From Stenotrophomonas raiganjensis (SeqCode) (GTDB taxonomy: Bacteria; Pseudomonadota; Gammaproteobacteria; Xanthomonadales; Xanthomonadaceae), in NCBI RefSeq assembly GCF_030658505.1, contig NZ_JAUTXR010000178.1, positions 36,117 through 100,116 of the forward strand: DNA of 64,000 nucleotides. Reading direction: 5' to 3'. The notes below the pieces were generated by a model. The model worked only from the letters and a program-made list of their open reading frames with translations. It ran no database searches and was not told where the DNA came from. This document shows positions 16,980 to 24,205 of this stretch, piece after piece (the first letter of the stretch is position 1; the number at the start of each line of letters is the position of its first letter). A program made the translations under genes and the position numbers.

Positions 16980-17519
16980 ATGTTCGACGTACCTCCCCAC
17001 CTGCATGGCGTCGCCCGCGATCTTCAGCAACGGCTCGATCGCATCCAGGCGCAGCCCAGCAACAGCGACTACCTGCTGCTGATCGATGGAGACGCACTGC
17101 GCTTCCCCTATCGGATCTACGCCGACGGTACGCGCCTGGAACGCCTGGCATCTTCCTTGCCGGGCGATCACCGCCTGCTGTGCCTGTGCCTGGCCACCCG
17201 GCATCCCGATGGCTTCCTGCGACAACGGGCTGTTGAGGCATTGGGGCAGGCATCGGCGCCGTGGGTTCTGGCGTTCCACCTGGCGCTGCTCAGCGAGTAT
17301 GTCGAAGAGATCGCGCTGACGATCGACCACCATGCCCGGAAGATTGGCCTGGCCGCTTACGCACCCCTGGTCCGCGGGAACGCCGCCTTCTTCGAACGGT
17401 GTGTGCAGCGTGCCGCAAGCTATTGGAATGCCTACCACCGGCAACGGCATCCAGCGCTGCGCACGTTTCCCGCCCACCGCTTGCTGCTGGCGATACGCAG
17501 CGCCAGCCGCGCGGGCTGA
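16980..17519 (+). CDS. Hypothetical protein of unknown function
   Basis: A 179-residue, largely helical soluble protein with no family I recognise. The N-terminal half has a beta-type segment, DYLLLIDGDALRFPYRIYADG, and the C-terminal half is predicted helices rich in Ala, Leu and His. Its length and codon use match genuine genes here. It is followed by the Fur-boxed sigma factor gene but on a separate transcript, so any iron role is speculative. Confidence 0.6.
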   Translation: MFDVPPHLHGVARDLQQRLDRIQAQPSNSDYLLLIDGDALRFPYRIYADGTRLERLASSLPGDHRLLCLCLATRHPDGFLRQRAVEALGQASAPWVLAFHLALLSEYVEEIALTIDHHARKIGLAAYAPLVRGNAAFFERCVQRAASYWNAYHRQRHPALRTFPAHRLLLAIRSASRAG

Positions 17520-17554
17520 TCGGCCTTCCCACGCATCGTCCTCGCATCATGGAT

Positions 17555-17574
17555 GCAAATGATTCTCTTTTGCT
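17555..17574 (+). promoter_or_regulatory. Putative Fur box before the ECF sigma gene
   Basis: GCAAATGATTCTCTTTTGCT resembles the widespread Fur operator form in which AAATGA-ATTCTC-TTTGC halves flank a centre. It lies 64 bases before the GTG start of the sigma factor gene, where iron-repressed ECF promoters usually have it. It was judged by eye. Confidence 0.6.
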
Positions 17575-17637
17575 GTAAGGTGCAGGCGCTGCCCTTGCCG
17601 CCGCGGGCTGTTCCCTTTCCCAGTTGTCGCCCGCCCC

Positions 17638-18147
17638 GTGTCCACGCCTGTCGAACCGACGGATGTCGCGCAGCTGTGCGCGGCCCATTACCGGCCGCTG
17701 CACGCCCATGTCCGCCGCAAACTCCCGCAACGCAGCGACGCCGATGACGTCGTCCAGGAAACCTGGCTGCGTGTCGTCAAAGTCGCCGCCAGCGGCCTGC
17801 TGAGCAATGGCCGCGCATACCTGTACCGCGTTGCCCACAACCTGATCGCCGACCACTACCGGCAACGCCAGCGCCGTCGCGAAGAAGCGCTGGACGACGC
17901 GCAGCTGCATGCCCTTACCGATCCTGCGCCGCTGCCGGAGCAGCGCCTGCTCGATGCCGAACAGCTGCGCCATCTCGATGCGATCATCGCCGTGCTGCCG
18001 CCGCGCTCGCGCCAGGTCTTCCTGCTGGCCCGTGTGGAACAGATGGCCTTGGCCGAGATCGGCCGCCAGCTTGGCATCAGCCGGCAGACCGCGCATGGCC
18101 ATCTGCTGCGCGCCCTGGTTGCACTGCAACAGGTACCGGGCGCATGA
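17638..18147 (+). CDS. FecI-like ECF RNA polymerase sigma factor
   Basis: A 169-residue group IV sigma factor beginning with GTG. Region 2 shows DDVVQETWLRV and AHNLIADHYRQRQRR; region 4 shows LPPRSRQVFLLARVEQMALA and IGRQLGISRQTAHGHLLRAL. Sigma factors of this type are activated from the cell surface by a FecR protein and an STN-containing receptor, and both follow directly here. A Fur box stands upstream. It overlaps the fecR-like gene by four bases (ATGA). Confidence 0.88.
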   Translation: MSTPVEPTDVAQLCAAHYRPLHAHVRRKLPQRSDADDVVQETWLRVVKVAASGLLSNGRAYLYRVAHNLIADHYRQRQRRREEALDDAQLHALTDPAPLPEQRLLDAEQLRHLDAIIAVLPPRSRQVFLLARVEQMALAEIGRQLGISRQTAHGHLLRALVALQQVPGA

Positions 18148-19070
18148 GCCAGGATGCGATCGCACGCGAGGCCGCCCGCTGGTGGCTGGATGGGCATGAC
18201 GGCAGCCGCGACGAGAACGCGTTCAACCAGTGGTACCAGGCCGATCCACGCCATGCCGCGCAGTACCAGCATCTGCAGCAGCTGTGGCAAGCCGGTGCAA
18301 TGTTGCCCAGCCTGCAGCGGCAGCAGCAACGCCGGCAGCGTCGCCGCGTGCGCGAGGCCGGCATTGCCGTGCTGCTGCTGTGCGCGCTTGGCCTCTACAG
18401 CCGCCACGCCTCGCCACCTGCCGCGCAGGTGCTGCGCACCGCCGCCGGCGAAATCCGCAACGAGTCCCTGCCAGACGGTTCGCATGTGCTGCTGTCGCCG
18501 GGCAGCGAAGTGTACGTCCGCGTCGACGCCCAGCGCCGCCAGCTGCGGCTGGAACGTGGACAGGCCTGGTTCCAGGTCACTGCCGACGCGCAACGACCGT
18601 TCCAGGTGCATACCCCGCATGGCACTGTCACCGCGCTGGGCACTGCATTCGACCTTGCTGTGCAGGGCAGCAGCAGCGTGGTCACGGTCACTGAACATCG
18701 CGTCGGGGTGGAATCCGGCAACGGAACCCGCCAGGCAAGCGAAGGGCAGCAGCTGCGTTTCAACGGGCACTCGCCTGCCACGCCGCTCCCCGCTGATGGC
18801 GCTGCGATGGCCTGGCGCGAACGGAGGCTGCATTGGGTGTCCGCACCGCTGGCCGAGGTCACCCAAGGCCTGGACCGCTGGCATGGCGGGCATACATGGA
18901 TCATTGGCGCACGGCTTCGCCAACAGCCGGTCACCCTGCTTGGCAGTGCCGACGGCGCCGCCGGCAATCGCGACCAGTTGGCCGCACAGCTGCATGTGCG
19001 TGTGCTGCGCCTCGGTGCGGGCATGCAGGTGTGGCTGCCGCCGCGCAGGGAGCATCGTGATGCGCCCTGA
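18144..19070 (+). CDS. FecR-like anti-sigma / signal transducer
   Basis: A 308-residue protein: an N-terminal cytoplasmic DUF4880-type segment (1-70, with ARWWLDGHDGSRDENAFNQW), one transmembrane helix at about 72-86, and a periplasmic FecR domain carrying SLPDGSHVLLSPGSEV and TPHGTVTALGTAFDLAV. It passes the signal from the loaded receptor to the sigma factor encoded just upstream, with which it overlaps by four bases. The receptor gene follows 64 bases later. Confidence 0.88.
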   Translation: MSQDAIAREAARWWLDGHDGSRDENAFNQWYQADPRHAAQYQHLQQLWQAGAMLPSLQRQQQRRQRRRVREAGIAVLLLCALGLYSRHASPPAAQVLRTAAGEIRNESLPDGSHVLLSPGSEVYVRVDAQRRQLRLERGQAWFQVTADAQRPFQVHTPHGTVTALGTAFDLAVQGSSSVVTVTEHRVGVESGNGTRQASEGQQLRFNGHSPATPLPADGAAMAWRERRLHWVSAPLAEVTQGLDRWHGGHTWIIGARLRQQPVTLLGSADGAAGNRDQLAAQLHVRVLRLGAGMQVWLPPRREHRDAP

Positions 19071-19134
19071 CATCGGGCCTGCGGATGCGTCTACCCAGAA
19101 TGACGACGCTCTGCGTCAGCCCCTGGAGCCCCCG

Positions 19135-21606
19135 ATGCTGTGCACCCGCCCCCTTGTTCTTGCCCTGTCGCTGGCCTGTGCCGGCGCTGTTCCATTGCTG
19201 CCCGGCAGCGTTCACGCGCAGACCATCGCCCGCACTTACGATCTGCCCGCGCAGCCGCTGGCCGCCGCGCTGGATGCCTACAGCCGGCTGACCGGCGTCG
19301 ATCTGGTGATCGGCTCGGCCCTGCCTGCCGGCCATGCCGCACCGTCCCTGCGCGGAGACTTCGACGATGCCCAGGCCCTGTTGCGGCTGCTCGCAGGCAG
19401 CGGCCTTCGCCCACGCTTCATCGATGCGCATCGTGCCACGCTGGAACCGGCTCCTGCCGAACACACGGATGGCAGCCGTCGTACCGGGCCACTGCGTGTG
19501 CAGGGAACGACCGCGCACGGCCACGCACCAGGCGCCGGCGCCAGCCAGTACGTGCCGGCCACGCGCGATGGCTTCGCACCCGCAGTCGGCAGCGAACGCG
19601 TGGCAATGGCCGAACGCCAGGACGGCAACAGCCTGCTGCGCTCGATGCCGGGCACCCACAGCTTCCATTCACGCAGCCAGCCGGGCCTGCAGGTCAACAT
19701 CCGCGGCATGACCGGTGCTGGCCGGGTCAACACCATGATCGACGGTGTCACCCAGACCTTCCGCAACAACGCGGGGCATGGATCGGGCGGTCCCTTCGCC
19801 TATGTCGATCCGTTCCTGCTGGCCGGCGTGGACGTCCAGCGCGGTGCAGTTGCCGGCGGCGACGGCGCCGGCACGCTGGCCGGCAGTGCCAATTTCCGCA
19901 CACTGGACATCGACGATCTCCTCGGCGAGGGCCGCGACTGGGGCCTGCGTGCAGGCTACCGCCACGGCAACAACGGCTACGGCAGTGGCCGCACCTTCGC
20001 CGGTGCCTGGCGCCACAGCGAGGACGGCGGTGACCGCCAGTTCGGCCTGCTGGCCGCTGCCAGCAGCAGCCGCAGCAGCGAATACGCCACCGCCCGGGGA
20101 CAGAAGAACAACGCCGACCCTGGCAGCCAGCAGCCCCGCAGCTGGCTGCTGAAAGCGCGCCTGCAGCCCAGCGACCAGCATCGGCTCGACCTGAGCCACA
20201 TGCGTTACGAAAACGACTTCTACCACAACTACCCGTGGCAGATTTCCGCGCGCAACCAGCGCGCCAGCTATCACTACACGCCCTATACACCGTGGATCGA
20301 CCTGCGTGCGACGTTCGCCAGCAACAAGACCCGGCTGTTCTACCCGCCTGTGGAGGATTCGAACTACATCGGTCGCCGCACCCACAGCAGCCTGAGCAGC
20401 TGGACGCTCGACAACACCAGCCGCTTCGATATCGGCGCAGTGCAGGCGCGCTGGAACACCGGTATCAAGCACCAGTCGGACATCTACGTCGCCGATACCC
20501 CCATCCTGCGCGGCGCCAACCCGCAGGGCCGCAGCCAGCTGGACAGCGTGTTCAGTACGCTGCAACTGCAGTACGACATCTACGCGCTGACCGCTGGCCT
20601 GCGCCAGGACCGCTATGGCATCCGCGGCCATATCCCGGTGTGTTCCGATGTGCCGGGCCAATGCACGGAGATCAATGGCGGCGACATCGACGTGCGCCGC
20701 AGCGAGCGCGCGCTCAGCCCCAGCCTGGCGCTCTCACTGCAGGCCACCGACTGGCTGCAACTGTTCGCTGAAGTCTCGCGCACTTCGCGGCCGCCACGCG
20801 TCCAGGAGATGTTCTTCGAGAAGATCCCGCTGGAGGACGCCAGCGTCGCCGACGCTATCGGCGCCAACCCGTTCCTGCGCCGCGAGCGCTCACGCAACCT
20901 GCAGTTCGGTGCCAACCTCAGCACCGATTCGCTGCTGGTCGACGGTGACCTCGCGCAGCTGCGCATCACCCGTTTCGACAACCGCATCCGCGACTACATC
21001 AAGCCGCAGTACCTGCTGATCGTGCATCCGGCGGAACTGGAGCCGTTCGTGGTGCCGATCGACAGCGATCCGCAGCTCAATGCATGGACCGATGTGCTGG
21101 ATGCAGACGACTTCACCGCCACCACGCGCTGGATGAACCACCCGGGCGTTGTACGCATGCGCGGCATCGAGCTGGAAGCGCACTACGCCAGCGAGCCCTA
21201 CCACGCCACGCTCAGCTGGACCCGCTCGCGCACCAGCGCACCGGCCATCGAGTTCGTCAACCTGGAAGACATCACCGCCCTGCCCGACCGCTACTGGACG
21301 CTGGACGTGGGCGGCCGCTGGTGGCAGCAGCGCGTGCAGGCCGGCCTGCGCGCCGAGTACTCGGGCCCGACCGAGGAAGGCTACGACTTCTTCCAGACCC
21401 GCAAGACCGGCGGCACCGGTGTGCTGCTCGACTTCTACGCCAGCTTCAAGCCACAGGCCAATACCACGCTGTGGCTGAACATCGAAAACCTGCAGAACAA
21501 GTCCTATGACAACAATGCCTCGATCGACAGCATCTTCAGCCCGACCTTGGACCGCGGCAACGGCCGTGGCCGCACCATCTCGATGGGCATCAATGTGGCG
21601 TTCTAG
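19135..21606 (+). CDS. TonB-dependent transducing receptor (HasR-like)
   Basis: An 823-residue outer-membrane receptor with signal peptide (1-28, VHA), an STN domain (about 30-95, typical of surface signalling), a plug (about 130-250, with VNIRGMTGAGRVNTMIDG) and a 22-strand barrel ending in Phe. A haem-receptor-like stretch, TSRPPRVQEMFF then NPFLRRERSRNLQFG, replaces the FRAP/NPNL box, and a ChaN gene follows, so haem or a haem protein is the favoured substrate. I saw no His ligand in that box, so another iron source is possible. An alternative ATG at 19060 lies inside the FecR gene. Confidence 0.82.
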   Translation: MLCTRPLVLALSLACAGAVPLLPGSVHAQTIARTYDLPAQPLAAALDAYSRLTGVDLVIGSALPAGHAAPSLRGDFDDAQALLRLLAGSGLRPRFIDAHRATLEPAPAEHTDGSRRTGPLRVQGTTAHGHAPGAGASQYVPATRDGFAPAVGSERVAMAERQDGNSLLRSMPGTHSFHSRSQPGLQVNIRGMTGAGRVNTMIDGVTQTFRNNAGHGSGGPFAYVDPFLLAGVDVQRGAVAGGDGAGTLAGSANFRTLDIDDLLGEGRDWGLRAGYRHGNNGYGSGRTFAGAWRHSEDGGDRQFGLLAAASSSRSSEYATARGQKNNADPGSQQPRSWLLKARLQPSDQHRLDLSHMRYENDFYHNYPWQISARNQRASYHYTPYTPWIDLRATFASNKTRLFYPPVEDSNYIGRRTHSSLSSWTLDNTSRFDIGAVQARWNTGIKHQSDIYVADTPILRGANPQGRSQLDSVFSTLQLQYDIYALTAGLRQDRYGIRGHIPVCSDVPGQCTEINGGDIDVRRSERALSPSLALSLQATDWLQLFAEVSRTSRPPRVQEMFFEKIPLEDASVADAIGANPFLRRERSRNLQFGANLSTDSLLVDGDLAQLRITRFDNRIRDYIKPQYLLIVHPAELEPFVVPIDSDPQLNAWTDVLDADDFTATTRWMNHPGVVRMRGIELEAHYASEPYHATLSWTRSRTSAPAIEFVNLEDITALPDRYWTLDVGGRWWQQRVQAGLRAEYSGPTEEGYDFFQTRKTGGTGVLLDFYASFKPQANTTLWLNIENLQNKSYDNNASIDSIFSPTLDRGNGRGRTISMGINVAF

Positions 21607-22393
21607 CCGTCACTGGTTGGCACTGTGCCTGCTGGCGCTGGCGGGCATGGCCGGCGCACAGCCGATGCCCGGCACGGCGATCGACCTGGCCAGCGGCCAG
21701 CACCTGGACGAGGCCGCATTCGTGCAACATGTGGCCCAGGCACAGCGGCTGCTGCTGGGCGAACGCCACGACCTGGCCGATGACCATGCCGCCCAGCGCT
21801 GGCTGCTGCAGGCGTTGCAGCGGCAGCGTCCACAAGGCGCGCTGGTGCTGGAGATGATCGCCAGCGAGCGCCAGCTGCGACTGCAGCGCGTGCAGCGCTG
21901 GCTGGCCAAGAACAACCATGCCGACGCTACGCGCCTGCAGGAACTCCTGGACTGGGATGCACGCTGGCCATGGACCGCCTATGGCGGGCTGGTACAGGAC
22001 GCCACCGCGGCCGGCATCGCCCTGTTCGGTGGCAACCTGTCGCGTGCTGAGGTCAATGTGTTGCTCGCCTCCAGCGGGTCGGTGCGGTTCCCGATACCCA
22101 CCGCCCGGCAACGCCTGTCGGCCGTGGTGCTGGCCCAGCACGCAGACGCAGCGCCGATGCTGGAAGGGATGCTGGCCGTGCAACAGGCCCGCGACACGCG
22201 CATGGCACAGGTACTGACCGCAGCCCCTGCACCCGCGCTGTTGGTGGCCGGTCGCTGGCATGTAGTGCGCGGCACCGGCGTGCCGGGCTACCTGCCACCG
22301 GACGCACCAGCACTGGTGATCGCGCTTGCCTCACCCGGCGAAACCGTCGATGCAGCCGACGCCGACCTGCTCTGGGTACTCGGCGATGAGTGA
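21593..22393 (+). CDS. ChaN-family haem-binding uptake protein
   Basis: A 266-residue exported protein with a signal peptide at 1-22 and the ChaN/Tiki-superfamily motif LLLGERHD (53-60). Members such as Campylobacter ChaN are iron-regulated proteins that bind haem. No lipobox cysteine is evident, so it is probably periplasmic rather than lipid-anchored. Its start overlaps the receptor gene end by 14 bases and it overlaps the tonB-like gene by eight, so all are one transcript. Haem binding is inferred. Confidence 0.8.
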   Translation: MWRSSRHWLALCLLALAGMAGAQPMPGTAIDLASGQHLDEAAFVQHVAQAQRLLLGERHDLADDHAAQRWLLQALQRQRPQGALVLEMIASERQLRLQRVQRWLAKNNHADATRLQELLDWDARWPWTAYGGLVQDATAAGIALFGGNLSRAEVNVLLASSGSVRFPIPTARQRLSAVVLAQHADAAPMLEGMLAVQQARDTRMAQVLTAAPAPALLVAGRWHVVRGTGVPGYLPPDAPALVIALASPGETVDAADADLLWVLGDE

Positions 22394-23099
22394 GCGCGGC
22401 CAACACTGGCAGGCGATTGCCATCAGCATCGGCCTGCACCTGTTGCCCTTGCTGGTGTTGGTGCACTGGGTGGCAGCACCGCCGTTGCTGCCGCCGCCTG
22501 AGCAGGATGTGCGCATCAGCCTGCGCCTGCTGGCACCGGCTGCGCCGCCCCAGCCGGTCGAAGAGCGCCAGGCCGACACCCCCAGCCAGGCGCAGCAGGC
22601 GCGCGCGTCGCAGCCGACCAAGTCGCCCCCGCCACCGAAGCCCACCGCCGCGCACGAGGGCGAGTTGGCCGCCAGCGAGCGCGGCGGCCCCGGCCGGCAA
22701 GCCTTGCCGGTGGCCCCACCCGCGGCCGCGACCGATGCAAGTCCCGCACCGGCATCGATCACGGCCGCGCCGCCCGCTCCAGACGCGCCACCGGCGGACA
22801 TCCAGGCCGGCGCCGCCAGCGACCAGTGGGAAGCCCGCCTGATGGCGCGGTTGGAGCGCTATCGCTACTACCCTGCTGCGGCCCGCTCACGGCGCCAGCA
22901 GGGCACTGCCTGGGTCAGGGCCAGCATCGACCGCGAGGGTCGCCTGCTGGCCCTGCGGCTGGAGCAGTCCAGTGGCCAGCCGATGCTCGATGACGCAGCC
23001 CTGCAGACCTTCCGTCGCGCCCAGCCACTACCGCCCATTCCCGATGAACTGAAGGCACCGCAGGAACTGGTGGTGCCGGTGGAGTACTACCTGCGCTAG
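22386..23099 (+). CDS. TonB-like energy transducer dedicated to the receptor operon
   Basis: A 237-residue TonB protein: one transmembrane helix (about 10-28), a proline/alanine-rich periplasmic spacer (35-150) and a C-terminal TonB domain with YRYYPAAARSRRQQGTAWVRA and the end PVEYYLR. TonB couples inner-membrane proton motive force (through ExbB/ExbD) to receptors. Receptor operons often carry a private TonB; here it overlaps the ChaN gene by eight bases. ExbB and ExbD are not in the window and must come from elsewhere. Confidence 0.87.
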   Translation: MSERGQHWQAIAISIGLHLLPLLVLVHWVAAPPLLPPPEQDVRISLRLLAPAAPPQPVEERQADTPSQAQQARASQPTKSPPPPKPTAAHEGELAASERGGPGRQALPVAPPAAATDASPAPASITAAPPAPDAPPADIQAGAASDQWEARLMARLERYRYYPAAARSRRQQGTAWVRASIDREGRLLALRLEQSSGQPMLDDAALQTFRRAQPLPPIPDELKAPQELVVPVEYYLR

Positions 23100-23119
23100 C
23101 CATTGTGGAACTGCGAGGC

Positions 23120-23150
23120 AGTCTGCGACCTCAACCCGGGTTGAGGTCAA
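23120..23150 (-). promoter_or_regulatory. Orphan SoxR/MerR-type promoter with perfect palindrome
   Basis: The palindrome at 23127-23148 has perfect arms GACCTCAACC and GGTTGAGGTC. Read on the minus strand, a -35 TTGACC (23150-23145) and a -10 CAGACT (23125-23120) flank it with a 19-base spacer, the hallmark of SoxR/MerR-activated promoters. It would fire leftwards, antisense to tonB. No gene starts downstream of it, so its purpose is unclear. Confidence 0.7.
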
Positions 23151-23274
23151 ACGCATTCCATGCAACAGACCGGTCCAGCCTACGCAACGATCACGGTGTG
23201 TTGCATCGCCGGGCAGATGCTCTGCGGCTCCTCGCGATCGGCCGCCACGCATGGCCCGAGCCGCAGAAGCAGCG

Positions 23275-24177
23275 CTAGGTCCACGCCGGGTCGGCAGTAA
23301 AATCAATGGTCAGCCAGAACGTACTGCCCCGCGCATCCAGCCGCACCGCGATCTCATCGCGCATCGCGTCGACCTCGCCCACCGAACCCAGCGGAGTCGC
23401 CGGGTCGGCCAACACGTGGATCTCGATGAAGCGCATCCGCCCCATCTTGGCCACATGGCTGGTGAATCCAGCGTAGCCGTGCTCGGCCACGAATGCCTGC
23501 ATCACCTGCTGTACGCGCCGGTCCAGGTCATCCGGAGCCACCTGAAGCACCTCGCGCATCGCCTTCCACGCACTGCGCGCCGGCACCGGCAGCACGGCCA
23601 GGCTGATCAACGCCAGCACGATCGAATCCAGATAGGGCACCCAGTGGTGCCAGTCACCGCCATGCAGCGCCAGGGCCAGCACGAAGGCCAGAACCACCGC
23701 CAGGCTCATCAGCCCACCCAGCAGCCAGCCACGCACATCCAGCCACAACAGTGCCGAGCGCAGCCGCCGCGCACGCTGCGCGACGAACGCGGCCATCGCC
23801 AGGTTGCTGGCGCTCAACAATACCGCCCACCATAGCGCGGGCCCGAATTTCACTTCGTGCCCGCCGGTGGTCAAACCAATCACCGCGTTGGCAAGCGCAT
23901 ACACGCAGGCCAGCGACAGGATCACCCCGCCGAGTGCCTCGACCATCGGCTCCAGGTGCCAGTAGCCGTACTGGAAGCGCGGGCTCTGCTCCCGCGCCAC
24001 CAGCCGCAGTACCGACAACGACACCAGGGTCAGTGCAACATCGACCAGGCTGTACACGCCGTCGAACAGGATGGCCTGCGAACCGACCAGCAGGCCACCG
24101 ATGAAGCCAACCGCGCTGACCGCGATGGTCACCCCGATCGAGAACTTCAGGATGCGTTGCTCGCGCGCGGTATCCAT
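23275..24177 (-). CDS. Cation diffusion facilitator (CDF) metal transporter
   Basis: A 300-residue CDF protein with six transmembrane helices (about 13-215) and a C-terminal cytoplasmic metallochaperone-like domain. The site in helix 2 reads FDGVYSLVDVALT, where the first Asp of the FieF DxxxD site is Tyr, as in the YdfM-like branch; helix 5 has PYLDSIVLALIS. It exports Zn, Co, Mn or a related divalent ion in exchange for protons. It lies 28 bases after the arginine decarboxylase gene and could be the last gene of that transcript. The metal cannot be told. Confidence 0.85.
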   Translation of the reverse strand: MDTAREQRILKFSIGVTIAVSAVGFIGGLLVGSQAILFDGVYSLVDVALTLVSLSVLRLVAREQSPRFQYGYWHLEPMVEALGGVILSLACVYALANAVIGLTTGGHEVKFGPALWWAVLLSASNLAMAAFVAQRARRLRSALLWLDVRGWLLGGLMSLAVVLAFVLALALHGGDWHHWVPYLDSIVLALISLAVLPVPARSAWKAMREVLQVAPDDLDRRVQQVMQAFVAEHGYAGFTSHVAKMGRMRFIEIHVLADPATPLGSVGEVDAMRDEIAVRLDARGSTFWLTIDFTADPAWT

Positions 24178-24205
24178 CGTTCGCCGAAGGGCCGACCGTC
24201 GCCGG

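Noticed and set aside
23160..23300. A 40-odd-codon plus-strand ORF downstream of tonB
   Set aside because: No ribosome site, Ser/Arg-rich, and it runs into the antisense of the CDF gene.
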